Of a stretch of DNA of 64,000 bases, positions 35,766 to 44,408 are shown one piece after another. Positions within the stretch are counted from its first letter, which is position 1. Each line of letters starts with the position of its first letter. The notes under the pieces were generated by a model. The model was given only the letters and a program-made list of their open reading frames with translations. It had not been told where the DNA came from and ran no database searches. The DNA lies in contig NZ_RCVZ01000017.1 of assembly GCF_003668575.1 (NCBI RefSeq), positions 19,895 to 83,894 on the forward strand, in the 5' to 3' direction. This DNA is from Falsibacillus albus. Lineage in GTDB: Bacteria; Bacillota; Bacilli; Bacillales; DSM-25281. Both the position numbers and the translations under genes were made by a program.

Positions 35766-36914
35766 TTATGAATTGGCAGTCTCATCAAACATGTCCAGCA
35801 GCTCAGATGCAACTCTTTTCCATTCATAGTGTGTGAGAGCGAGCTTTCTCCCCGTTTCCCCCATTTCTCTCATCAATGAAGGATCGGATAGTATTTTTGA
35901 GATGCTCAAGGCAAACTCATTAGGATCCTCTGGGTTTTCCACTACGTAGCCATTCTTTCCAGGAATGATTACTTCAGCATTCCCTCCTCGTGCTGTCGTA
36001 ACAAGAGGCAGGCCCGCTGCCATTGCTTCATAATGGACACGTGCCAAGGGCTCCTGCCATTGGGACGTACAGACAAATAAATCTGAAGCTGCAAACCATT
36101 TTTGGATCTCTGAAGGAGAGACGAAGCCTGTGCTAACGACTGGGATGGATAATTTATTTGCCAATGCTTTTATATAGGCGATGTAATCCGTCAACTCATT
36201 CTGGCTGAACCATTTGCTGCCTACAATGACTAATGCTAAGTCGGGGAACTTTGTGGAAAGCTGGGGTAGTGCCCTGATCAGTTTATCGACCCCTTTATTT
36301 TTAGAAAGCCGTCCTGCAAATAAAATGACGGTTTTGTTCTCCAGCCCATTCTCTTTGCGCAGTCTATTTCTCACATCATTCATCCAGGGATGTTCTCCAG
36401 GGAGAAAACGATTTGTATCAACACCGGAATAAATCGTTCTTATCTTCGATGAAGCTTCCGGATATAGGGTCCGTATTACATTGCCGACATAATTGCTGAC
36501 TGTGGAGATGTTAGAGACCTCTTTGAGTGCTTTTTTGGCTTCAAACGGGTGGATTTTGTCTTTATTGAACATATCGTTATGCATGCTTAAAGTTATTTTT
36601 GCTAGAGGAGCAGCATTTCTTACTGGTAAAACAAGTCTGGGCCGGTTAAAAATATGAATCAAATCAAAGTTGTTGGAAAATAAATATTTCACAATCCCAT
36701 TTTGGTAAATTTCAAATATTTTACCAGGTATGCGAACATACTTGATTCCATTTATTGTTTCCTCATTCGGAAGTGAAGGATCGCTAATTCCCAGCACTGT
36801 GATATCATGGGATTTCCCTAATATCGGGAGGACGCCTTCGATATAGGTTTGAATCGCGCCGCCAAGCACAGGCGGAACTGGGAGCTTTTCTGTGCAGATC
36901 ATAAGGATTTTCAT
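35766..36914 (-). CDS. cotSA: Glycosyltransferase family 4 (CotSA-like)
   Basis: A 382-residue GT-B glycosyltransferase. Seen: a Rossmann N-domain starting MKILMICTEKLPVPPVLGGA and a C-domain with AGRLSKNKGVDKLIRAL and the nucleotide-sugar-binding EPLARVHYEAMAAGLPLV. The start is the ATG overlapping the cotS stop (ATGA), so the two are translationally coupled. In B. subtilis cotSA lies with cotS and encodes a spore-coat glycosyltransferase. Its likely substrate comes from the divergent ytdA-ytcA-ytcB genes (UDP-glucose/UDP-uronic acid); the acceptor is unknown. Confidence 0.82.
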   Translation of the reverse strand: MKILMICTEKLPVPPVLGGAIQTYIEGVLPILGKSHDITVLGISDPSLPNEETINGIKYVRIPGKIFEIYQNGIVKYLFSNNFDLIHIFNRPRLVLPVRNAAPLAKITLSMHNDMFNKDKIHPFEAKKALKEVSNISTVSNYVGNVIRTLYPEASSKIRTIYSGVDTNRFLPGEHPWMNDVRNRLRKENGLENKTVILFAGRLSKNKGVDKLIRALPQLSTKFPDLALVIVGSKWFSQNELTDYIAYIKALANKLSIPVVSTGFVSPSEIQKWFAASDLFVCTSQWQEPLARVHYEAMAAGLPLVTTARGGNAEVIIPGKNGYVVENPEDPNEFALSISKILSDPSLMREMGETGRKLALTHYEWKRVASELLDMFDETANS

Positions 36915-38008
36915 CATTTGATTAATTCGCTCCAATCCTTTTTGATTTCTTCAAGTACAGCCCATTTTGACTGTTCCAAATCATCAATAGTATGAATGAG
37001 GGCTGATGTCTCAGCATTGAGAAACATTTCAGGCTCATAGACTATTTCTTTAATATTTTTATAGAATTCATTAGGTAAAGATAAGTCGATTATTAATATG
37101 TCAAAAAGCTCTGGTGTGATAGGATTTTCATTGTGGTAAGCAAGTATCATTTCCTTGACCCATTCAGGATCCCATGTAAATAAATCCGCCATTGTTCCGG
37201 TTATCAGCTTTCGAAGATCACGAATCGGTAAGTCAAAGGAAACTCCATCCAAATCGATGATCCACATTCCGTGGGCTCCCTTTTGTCCATTGGACCAGCC
37301 ATAATCTTGATGGACCAATCCAAAATGCTGATTCCCTTTTGTGACTAAATTTACATATTCGGAATGCAATAGAGCGTCTAGGCTCTCCTTTGCCTGTTTC
37401 TCAAATTTGTCCACAACGGACAATAATGTTTTGCTCGCAGGCATTTCATCATAGGCAAGGGCAATATTTCTGAACCAATCCATTTTATAGATCATCTTTT
37501 CGTAAAATTTCGGCCATTTGTGAAGTCTGGAGACTCTTTCAGCACCTGCTGGGGGAACATAGCCTTTGCTAAGCCGATGAAATTCACCGAGTGCTGCACA
37601 TAACTGTTTAGCCCCCTCGAGGTCTTTTGAGACAGGAGATAATGGTTCGATCCATTCAGCGACAAACCATAATTTCCTTCCGGCACATACACTCATATTT
37701 CCATTTCTTGTTCTGATGATGGGCGGTACATTCGCTTTTTTTTCCATCACTAAATATTCCTGTGCTCCCAAACTGAACAAACTTCTTGTCGGCCTGCGAT
37801 GCAGCAGTTTTAAACTTTTAGGACCTTTATCCGTTTCGAGCTTCCATATGGCCCCTCCTTTATCAGGCTTCGTTGTGACGACTGTCCTGCCGTACACCTC
37901 GAAATCATAAAACTCCTGAACCCTATCCGCGAGTTGTTCGATATATTCCGGTACGAAAAAATCTGAATCTGTTTCCCTCACTTCCCAAGATTCAATAATA
38001 TTCTTCAT
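36914..38008 (-). CDS. cotS: CotS-family spore coat protein (kinase-like fold)
   Basis: A 364-residue protein with an APH/kinase-like fold. Seen: GGAIWKLETDKGPKSLKLLH (N-lobe), VHQDYGWSNG (catalytic-loop equivalent) and IIDLDGVSFDLPIRDLRK (metal-loop equivalent with Asp). CotS proteins are assembled into the spore coat; enzymatic activity is possible because the Asp residues are kept. ATG 38008 has GAGAGG 6 bp upstream. It is first in the unit with cotSA, divergent from ytdA. Confidence 0.85.
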   Translation of the reverse strand: MKNIIESWEVRETDSDFFVPEYIEQLADRVQEFYDFEVYGRTVVTTKPDKGGAIWKLETDKGPKSLKLLHRRPTRSLFSLGAQEYLVMEKKANVPPIIRTRNGNMSVCAGRKLWFVAEWIEPLSPVSKDLEGAKQLCAALGEFHRLSKGYVPPAGAERVSRLHKWPKFYEKMIYKMDWFRNIALAYDEMPASKTLLSVVDKFEKQAKESLDALLHSEYVNLVTKGNQHFGLVHQDYGWSNGQKGAHGMWIIDLDGVSFDLPIRDLRKLITGTMADLFTWDPEWVKEMILAYHNENPITPELFDILIIDLSLPNEFYKNIKEIVYEPEMFLNAETSALIHTIDDLEQSKWAVLEEIKKDWSELIK

Positions 38009-38228
38009 CAATGACCTCTCCCGTTTTAGATTTTATATTGTGACATCAAGCATTGGATATATTTTTTCTTTGCATATTTAATCTCAAGAGGGGGGGCGCC
38101 CCTCTCCCTTTTTAGTACCATATGTTCAGTAAAAAAAAATGTATAGGGAAGATGTCCCGAATTTGGAGTGGTGATTATAAATCAAGATTGTCTAAAATGG
38201 GTCATTTTCCTAAAAAGTCAATGCCTCC

Positions 38229-38262
38229 AAACATTATGTCTTTTCTTTCATATGAATATATA
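38229..38262 (+). promoter_or_regulatory. Possible sigma-K promoter of ytdA
   Basis: AAAC (38229-38232) and CATA (38249-38252), with 16 bp between AC and CATA, followed by an AT-rich TGAATATATA. The 3' half of the -10 deviates by one base from CATAnnnTA. Confidence 0.35.
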
Positions 38263-38294
38263 AACGAAAACTTACGAAAAAAGGGGGGGAATCC

Positions 38295-39182
38295 ATGAAG
38301 ATCAGAAAAGCCATCATCCCTGCAGCAGGACTTGGAACAAGATTTCTTCCAGCCACTAAAGCACTGCCAAAAGAAATGCTTCCCATCGTGGATAAACCGG
38401 CAATTCAATACATTGTAGAAGAAGCTGTCGCATCAGGTATAGAAGATATCATCATCATCAGCGGAAGAAATAAGCGCTCAATCGAAGATCACTTTGATCG
38501 ATCGTATGAATTGGAGGAAAATCTTTTTCAAAAAAATAAGCATACACTCCTTTCTCAAGTTCAGCAGATTTCAGATTTGGCCAATATTCATTACATCCGC
38601 CAAAAGGAACCAAAGGGGTTGGGTGACGCTATTTATTGTGCAAAAAGCTTTATTGGAAATGAACCATTCGCCATTTTATTGGGTGACGATGTCGTAGACT
38701 CAACCACTCCATGTTTAAAACAGTTGATGAACATATTCTACAAATACCATTGCTCGGTGGTGGGAGTCCAGACTGTTTCAGAGGAGGATGTTTCAAAGTA
38801 TGGCATCATCAAGCCAAAAGGGGCTGATATAGATAAAAATGTCATCAATGTCGAGGAGGTTATCGAAAAACCGGATAGCCTCAATGCCCCTTCACGATAC
38901 GCGGTTATGGGAAGGTATATTTTGATGCCGGAGATATTTGATATTTTAAAAAACCTTACTCCAGGTTTGGGTGGGGAAATTCAATTGACGGACGCCATAC
39001 AAATCTTGATTCAATCCCAAACTGTCGTTGCCTATCATTTTCAGGGGAAGAGATATGATATCGGGAATAAGATGGGCTTTATCCGTGCTACATTGGACTA
39101 CGCCATGAAGCGGACCGATTTTCGAGACGATGTTATTCAATACTTGCAGCAATTACTTGCCGGAGAGCAAGGTGGAGAATAG
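38295..39182 (+). CDS. ytdA: UTP-glucose-1-phosphate uridylyltransferase (YtdA/GtaB type)
   Basis: A 295-residue nucleotidyltransferase making UDP-glucose. The N-terminal signature GLGTRFLPATKALPKE (residues ~12-27), PKGLGDAIYCA and GEIQLTDAIQ are canonical. AAAAAAGGGGGGG precedes the ATG. It lies before a UDP-glucose dehydrogenase and an epimerase and divergent from cotS, as in the B. subtilis ytdA-ytcABC sporulation region, so it is probably the sporulation paralogue and not the housekeeping gtaB. Confidence 0.92.
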   Translation: MKIRKAIIPAAGLGTRFLPATKALPKEMLPIVDKPAIQYIVEEAVASGIEDIIIISGRNKRSIEDHFDRSYELEENLFQKNKHTLLSQVQQISDLANIHYIRQKEPKGLGDAIYCAKSFIGNEPFAILLGDDVVDSTTPCLKQLMNIFYKYHCSVVGVQTVSEEDVSKYGIIKPKGADIDKNVINVEEVIEKPDSLNAPSRYAVMGRYILMPEIFDILKNLTPGLGGEIQLTDAIQILIQSQTVVAYHFQGKRYDIGNKMGFIRATLDYAMKRTDFRDDVIQYLQQLLAGEQGGE

Positions 39183-39303
39183 GTACCTGCCGATAAAATC
39201 ATGCTGATTTCTGGGGAGGCGCCTTTCCCGATTTGGCAATTGCACATAGTTTATAGAAATGATATACAGCCATGTAGTTGAGGCTTTTGGAGATGTCGTG
39301 TAT

Positions 39304-40614
39304 ATGAAAATAGCAATTATTGGGGCGGGGTATGTTGGAACGACCACTGCTGCAGCGTTTGCCCATCATGGTCATGAAGTGTTTGTCGCTGATAACAATC
39401 AAGAAAAAATTAAGGCCTTTCAGCGTTTGAAAGTTCCATTTTATGAAGATGGGCTTGAGGAAGCCTTGAAGGAATTTATTCAGAAAAACCTGCTATCCTT
39501 TACCACAGATATTAAACAAATCATTCAAGGTTGCGAAGTCATATTTCTGGCAGTCGGGACTCCTTCACTGACAACCGGCGAAGCTGATCTTTCCTATATA
39601 AAGGAAGCAGCCAAAGAAATTGGCAGGTACATGAACGATTATAAAGTCATTGTCATTAAGAGTACCGTACCAGTCGGAACGGTAAATTATGTACAGGAAG
39701 TCATTCAGGATGAACTGAAAGCAAGGAAATCCAATATTCCTTTCGACACAGTGTCCAATCCGGAATTTCTGAGGGAAGGAAAAGCAATGGAGGATGCCAT
39801 CGATCCAGAACGGATCGTCATAGGCAGTGATTCGGAAAGAGCAGAAACAATCATGAGAACCATATACAAGGAATTTAGGTGTCCAAATATTATGTGCACT
39901 TCCCCAAAAAATGCTGAAATGATCAAATATGCCTCCAATTCTTTTTTAGCAGCAAAGATTTCATTTATGAATGAACTTGCCAGGCTTTGTGATGTACTTG
40001 GCGTTGATGTGGCCGAAGTTTCGAAAGGAATGGGGCTGGACAGCAGGATCGGCCATCAATTTCTACAAGCTGGCATTGGCTATGGGGGATCGTGTTTCCC
40101 GAAAGATACAAAAGCGCTGGCCCAAATTGCACTTCAAAGGAATCTTTCGCTTGGAATTGTTGAAGCAGTGTGCGCTGTAAATGAAACGCAGGCACAATGG
40201 TTTTTGGAAAAAGCAGAAAACGCACTGGGAAGTTTTTCAGGTAAACAGATAACTGTCTTGGGGCTTACCTTTAAACCGGATACGGATGATATCCGGGAAG
40301 CCTCGTCATTGAAAATAATCGATTATTTGGTGAAGAAAAAAGCATTGATTTCAGTTTTTGATCCGAAAGGAATGGAGCATGTAAAAAAGCTGTTTCCAGG
40401 CATTAGTTATAAAACAGATCCTTTACAAGCACTTACAAACGCAGATGCAGCAATCATTGCGACCGAATGGAAGCAATTCACCGAATTGGATTGGAAATCA
40501 GCTAAAAAGGTAATGGCACAGCCGTATATATTTGATGGAAGAAATTCACTTGACCCCGAAGTGATGAAAAATTTGGGATATGTATATATGGGTGTTGGCA
40601 GGCCCCCTCTATAA
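39304..40614 (+). CDS. ytcA: UDP-glucose 6-dehydrogenase (YtcA-like)
   Basis: A 436-residue enzyme oxidising UDP-glucose to UDP-glucuronate with NAD+. Seen: the Rossmann motif MKIAIIGAGYVGTTTA, STVPVGTV, the catalytic Cys in GYGGSCFPKDTKAL (residues ~259-272) and the C-terminal domain with LTFKPDTDDIREASS. ATG 39304 is preferred since it starts directly on the Rossmann strand. Second gene of the ytdA-ytcA-ytcB unit. Confidence 0.92.
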   Translation: MKIAIIGAGYVGTTTAAAFAHHGHEVFVADNNQEKIKAFQRLKVPFYEDGLEEALKEFIQKNLLSFTTDIKQIIQGCEVIFLAVGTPSLTTGEADLSYIKEAAKEIGRYMNDYKVIVIKSTVPVGTVNYVQEVIQDELKARKSNIPFDTVSNPEFLREGKAMEDAIDPERIVIGSDSERAETIMRTIYKEFRCPNIMCTSPKNAEMIKYASNSFLAAKISFMNELARLCDVLGVDVAEVSKGMGLDSRIGHQFLQAGIGYGGSCFPKDTKALAQIALQRNLSLGIVEAVCAVNETQAQWFLEKAENALGSFSGKQITVLGLTFKPDTDDIREASSLKIIDYLVKKKALISVFDPKGMEHVKKLFPGISYKTDPLQALTNADAAIIATEWKQFTELDWKSAKKVMAQPYIFDGRNSLDPEVMKNLGYVYMGVGRPPL

Positions 40615-40660
40615 GGTCCTATGCGATTTATCATCCTAAATGGGAAAGGAGGTGTGGCAC

Positions 40661-41641
40661 TTGCAGCAAAATGATACATTCGTTCTGATTACAGGTTGTG
40701 CAGGATTCATCGGCTTCCATGTGGCAAAAAAATTGTTGGCAGAAGGGGTCAAAGTTGTTGGACTTGATAATTTAAATGAATATTATGATACGAAGCTGAA
40801 AGAAGATCGTTTAAATATATTGAAGACACAATCAAATTTTCACTTTATAAAAGGATCGATCGAAAACGACGAATTGCTTGAAAGCATATTCACTCAATTC
40901 AAATTTGACAGTGTCATCCATTTGGCTGCACAGGCTGGTGTTCGATACAGCCTGAAAAATCCGGAGGTCTATATCCAATCGAACCTTGTTGGATTCGCAA
41001 ACATCCTTGAATGCTGCAGAACCTTTCAAATCAAGCATCTGATATATGCTTCCACCAGTTCTGTCTATGGGAAGAACAAGCAGATCCCATTTTCTTGTGA
41101 AGATCGGACGGATCATCCCATCAGTTTATATGCTGCGACGAAAAAAGCAAATGAGCTCATGGCTCATGCATACACCCACTTATATCAACTACCCACAACC
41201 GGCTTAAGGTTTTTCACAGTATATGGTCCTTGGGGGAGGCCGGATATGGCTTTATTCACTTTTGCTGAGTCCATAACCAAAGGGGAGCCGATCAACCTCT
41301 TTAATCATGGCAGAATGAAGCGGGATTTCACCTACATCGATGACGTGGTGGAATCTATATGGCGAATCTTGAAAACCCCTCATCAGCCCGAATCCCCCAA
41401 CCTTTACCGCATTTATAATATTGGAAACCGCCATCCAATTCAATTGGACTATTTTGTTCAGCTTATAGAAGAAAAATTGGGTATGAAAGCACAAAAGAAT
41501 TACGTGGCGATTCAGCCTGGCGATGTGTTGGAAACATATGCTGATATAGATGAATTGGTTAAAGATTTCGGATATGCTCCCATGACATCGATCGAGGATG
41601 GAATTACCCGTTTTGTGGAGTGGTTTAAAGAATACTACTAG
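40661..41641 (+). CDS. ytcB: NAD-dependent epimerase, UDP-glucuronate 4-epimerase type (YtcB-like)
   Basis: A 326-residue SDR enzyme. Seen: TGCAGFIGFHVAKKLL (NAD-binding), VGLDNLNEYYD (typical of UDP-glucuronate 4-epimerases), the Ser in STSSVYG and the YxxxK in SLYAATKKAN. The start is TTG 40661, with AAAGGAGGTG 8 bp away; the ATG at 40640 lies upstream of that site. It probably converts UDP-glucuronate made by the preceding enzyme to UDP-galacturonate, giving an acidic sugar for coat glycan. A strong terminator follows. Confidence 0.88.
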   Translation: MQQNDTFVLITGCAGFIGFHVAKKLLAEGVKVVGLDNLNEYYDTKLKEDRLNILKTQSNFHFIKGSIENDELLESIFTQFKFDSVIHLAAQAGVRYSLKNPEVYIQSNLVGFANILECCRTFQIKHLIYASTSSVYGKNKQIPFSCEDRTDHPISLYAATKKANELMAHAYTHLYQLPTTGLRFFTVYGPWGRPDMALFTFAESITKGEPINLFNHGRMKRDFTYIDDVVESIWRILKTPHQPESPNLYRIYNIGNRHPIQLDYFVQLIEEKLGMKAQKNYVAIQPGDVLETYADIDELVKDFGYAPMTSIEDGITRFVEWFKEYY

Positions 41642-41695
41642 ATTAAATAGCAACATTTATAAAAAACAGATCCAAATAAGCAGGAATTTACACGA

Positions 41696-41741
41696 TCGGG
41701 CACATGACCAGCAATGGTTTGTGCCCGGTTTTTTTTTTTTT
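41696..41741 (+). terminator. Terminator after ytcB
   Basis: CGGGCACA / TGTGCCCG with a 15-base loop and at least twelve T. Confidence 0.9.
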
Positions 41742-41821
41742 GATGAGGAGAACGCAAAGGTGATGACAAGGGAAAATATGTTAATATAAATTGGAATGAT
41801 GTTTTGTAAGGGGGAGCACAT

Positions 41822-41977
41822 ATGACAAAGAATCTCTTGATGCTATTTTTAGGTGCATTTGTTTCCTGGCTGGCCATCAGCCTGGTTTCACACAATTTTG
41901 GGGTAACCAGTTTATTTGTTTTTTTCCTATGGTCCTCTATCGGCTATGGGGTAGGGAAGAAGGATGTAAAGCATTGA
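41822..41977 (+). CDS. Small membrane protein, first of a coupled pair
   Basis: A 51-residue peptide with two hydrophobic segments (residues ~4-22 and ~28-42: LLMLFLGAFVSWLAISLV; VTSLFVFFLWSSIGYG) and a basic end (KKDVKH). GGGGGAGCACAT precedes the ATG. Its TGA stop overlaps the TTG start of the next small gene. No family recognised. Confidence 0.6.
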   Translation: MTKNLLMLFLGAFVSWLAISLVSHNFGVTSLFVFFLWSSIGYGVGKKDVKH

Positions 41978-42138
41978 TTAAAAAAAGATATTGGATACTA
42001 ATGCCCCCGTTTTTGATCATTGGAATAGTGTTAATGAAGTTATCACCACAGCATTTAAGACCATATGTACTTCTAATACCCATCGTGTTTTGGATTGTTT
42101 ACTACCTGTGGGGATACATAGAAAAGAAAAGGAAATAG
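41974..42138 (+). CDS. Small membrane protein, second of a coupled pair
   Basis: A 54-residue peptide starting at TTG 41974, which overlaps the previous stop codon (TTGA). Two hydrophobic segments (residues ~7-21 and ~31-48) and basic ends (MIKKRY; EKKRK). AAGGA lies ~10 bp upstream inside the previous gene. The overlap suggests that the two peptides are made together, perhaps as a hetero-oligomer; function unknown. Confidence 0.55.
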   Translation: MIKKRYWILMPPFLIIGIVLMKLSPQHLRPYVLLIPIVFWIVYYLWGYIEKKRK

Positions 42139-42274
42139 AAATTATCTCTCAAAGCAGATACTTTTCTGGAATGGGATCGTGCTTCGTAATGGTATTTGGT
42201 ATGCCTTTTGGAATATTCATATTTTATCGCGTTGATAGTGCGAGAATAAAATGATTGTGTTGATCAAGCGTACA

Positions 42275-42312
42275 TGGCCCGTGGAAAGCTTGCATCCTGG
42301 AGTGGAAATTAA
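42275..42312 (+). repeat. Fragment of dispersed repeat at a gene end
   Basis: CCCGTGGAAAGCTTGCATCC then GGAGTGGAAATTAAA resembles the family right end (GGAAAGCGAGCATCC, GGAAATCAACC). It provides the stop codon of the hydrolase gene on the other strand. Confidence 0.5.
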
Positions 42313-43172
42313 ATGTCATTCCTGATAATCGTGTTTGTAAAATCCTGAACGGCTCTTGTGAAGTCGTTCGCCTCTTCAATGAACGGAAAATGATTGCTAT
42401 GTTCAAAAATCACCAATTGGGAATGCGGCATCACTTCATGCAGCTCCTTTGAGAAAATCAGAGGGCATTGAACATCATATCGACCACAGGGGATGAGCGT
42501 GGGAATTTTTATATGTTTTAATTCCGTTCGTACATCATAGGTTTTCAACTCTTTGTTATACGCCTGCATTCTTTTTCTTATGATCTTACTGGATGGCCGA
42601 TCACGGAAATACTCATCATACTTTTCGGGTTCATGGAGAGATAGCTCAATCAGCTTCCTGCTGGCTGAGCGTTTTTTTGTTTTCGAAACAAATGGAAGCA
42701 TCAAGGTGAGAAAAATCTTGGTGACTTCCTTGCGATGTGTCCCCGTCTTAAAGTTATAGATGCAATTGTCTGGCTCCAGAAATTCCTTCGATGCAGAAGT
42801 GCCGCATAAGATAAGTTCATCCAACACTTCGGGGTGGCTGGCGGCATAGGTCAATCCTAAAAAGCCGCCGGTAGAATGGCCGGCGAAAGACCATGTTGAG
42901 AAGCCTAGCGCAGTCCGGATGCTTTCAAGATCCTTAACGGTCTCAGCCATGGTCAGTTCAGTTGAACGGTGTGCCTTTGATGAATTTCCGGCCTCTTTTA
43001 AGTTGACTAAGATGACTTTGTAAAATGGGGATAGACAATCTGCAAACGAAGAGCCGCTGTTGGAAAATTCCTGGTAAAGGTGTGTGACACACAAAGGTTG
43101 GCCATTACCGCTGATAAATACTTCGAACGAACCTCTTTCTGTATGGATGATTCTTTGTTCATAACCTGCCAA
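42309..43172 (-). CDS. Alpha/beta-hydrolase
   Basis: A 287-residue alpha/beta-hydrolase fold enzyme. Nucleophile elbow GHSTGG (Ser ~98), the acid in IPCGRYDVQCP and the His near EHSNHFPFIEE complete a plausible triad. The start is TTG 43172, with GAGGCGGTG upstream. No signal peptide. The substrate is unknown (proline iminopeptidase-like or esterase). The 3' end reads into a repeat fragment. Confidence 0.78.
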   Translation of the reverse strand: MAGYEQRIIHTERGSFEVFISGNGQPLCVTHLYQEFSNSGSSFADCLSPFYKVILVNLKEAGNSSKAHRSTELTMAETVKDLESIRTALGFSTWSFAGHSTGGFLGLTYAASHPEVLDELILCGTSASKEFLEPDNCIYNFKTGTHRKEVTKIFLTLMLPFVSKTKKRSASRKLIELSLHEPEKYDEYFRDRPSSKIIRKRMQAYNKELKTYDVRTELKHIKIPTLIPCGRYDVQCPLIFSKELHEVMPHSQLVIFEHSNHFPFIEEANDFTRAVQDFTNTIIRNDI

Positions 43173-43317
43173 CGTTAGTCACCGCCTCTATCATACTGAA
43201 TGATCAATCATGATAATTTTTTAAAAAACAAAAGGAAAAATATGTTAAAATAATTATAACACGAATTACATATTTCAGTTTCTAGAAAAAGGTCATTCAA
43301 AGAAAGGAGAGTTGACC

Positions 43318-43716
43318 ATGAAGGCTGTTAAAATAGTGAGCATTACCTGTTCTTTAGTTGTCATCCTGGCTGTCGGCGGATTTGGTATTTACGAATGGAC
43401 CACTGAAGGAATCATTAGTCCCACAACCCTTTTCTTTGTTTTTATAGGTATTGCGTTTTTATTTCAATCGCTGACTTGGGGTGAGATGGAAGGGAAGCAT
43501 GAAGCGGAAAAAGATGAAGTGGAAAAACGCATCACTCTATTAAGCTCGAAAATAAGCTACTACGTCTTGCTTGGGTTGATGGTGCTTGTGTTGATTGTTT
43601 CAGAGAAGGTCACTTCCCTAAATGATATTAAAAATCTCCCGCTGGTTTTGGTCATCGGGCTTGCGTGTATAACGATGCCGATTACGGAGTTTGTCGTTTC
43701 GAAAAGGGTTCGATGA
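43318..43716 (+). CDS. Small polytopic membrane protein, function unknown
   Basis: A 132-residue protein with about four hydrophobic segments (residues ~5-25, 35-52, 82-98 and 108-124) and a charged central loop (GEMEGKHEAEKDEVEKR). Start ATG 43318, with AAAGGAGAG 6 bp upstream. No family recognised. Confidence 0.65.
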   Translation: MKAVKIVSITCSLVVILAVGGFGIYEWTTEGIISPTTLFFVFIGIAFLFQSLTWGEMEGKHEAEKDEVEKRITLLSSKISYYVLLGLMVLVLIVSEKVTSLNDIKNLPLVLVIGLACITMPITEFVVSKRVR

Positions 43717-43790
43717 CCCAATATCGTGCAAGTACAATTTCAAGAGAAATGAAGAGAGTTTCATGATCCGCCCATAAAAAGTGCGAATTT

Positions 43791-44183
43791 TTATTTTTTT
43801 TTAATCACCCAATAACTTAGAAGCAAATAAATGATGCCAATACATAAAAGGAATAGTGCAATTTTAGATCCCAGGGCCCTATAGGACACGAAAAATACGG
43901 CCGTGAACCCAGCACCGAGGAGGATGCAATATCCGGTGTATAGAAATTTTAGTCGCTTATGTTTAAGCAGGAATGAGCCAACTAAGGTGATGATGCCTAG
44001 AAGAAGCAGGGTGCCAGAAGTGATCATTGCGGTGTCGACTGCAGAGGAATCAGCTTGATCTCCATTCAAGGCGCTGCCCAATCCAATTCCGATAAAGGAG
44101 AGAAGCCCGTATCCAATTGACGCAATGATGGTCAGCGAGCCGACTACAAGGCTGATCATCTTTGTAAACAGATACTCTTCCAT
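43791..44183 (-). CDS. Four-helix membrane protein, function unknown
   Basis: A 130-residue protein with four hydrophobic segments (residues ~8-33, 52-70, 80-98 and 103-122). ATG 44183 is preferred (GAGGTGA 9 bp upstream) over ATG 44189 (3 bp). An Asp-rich short loop (NGDQADSSAVD) lies between helices 1 and 2. No family recognised. Array 2 lies upstream. Confidence 0.6.
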   Translation of the reverse strand: MEEYLFTKMISLVVGSLTIIASIGYGLLSFIGIGLGSALNGDQADSSAVDTAMITSGTLLLLGIITLVGSFLLKHKRLKFLYTGYCILLGAGFTAVFFVSYRALGSKIALFLLCIGIIYLLLSYWVIKKK

Positions 44184-44249
44184 ACTCATTCACCTCATAA
44201 CGAGTTTATGTTAAATAAAGTATATATGATTTCATATTCGATTTCGCGC

Positions 44250-44362
44250 TTTACGCAAAAAATTCAATAAGTGCGCAATAAATAGGATTTGCGGGCAATA
44301 ATCCAGAGAATGACGCAATAATCCTAATTTACGTGCAAAAACTTATAAGAAACGTGCAAAAC
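44250..44362. repeat. Phased word array 2: GCAA(T/A)A every 20 bp
   Basis: GCAA begins at 44255, 44275, 44295, 44315, 44335 and 44356 (20, 20, 20, 20, 21 bp), usually as NCGCAATAA or GTGCAAAA; intervening bases differ. Confidence 0.82.
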
Positions 44363-44397
44363 CCCATTGCCGGGAGTGAGACGGCAACAGGGTTTTC
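44359..44397 (-). terminator. Terminator of the sortase gene
   Basis: On the minus strand AACCC..TTGCCG / CGGCAA..GGGTT followed by TTTT. Confidence 0.7.
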
Positions 44398-44408
44398 GTG
44401 GTTCACTA

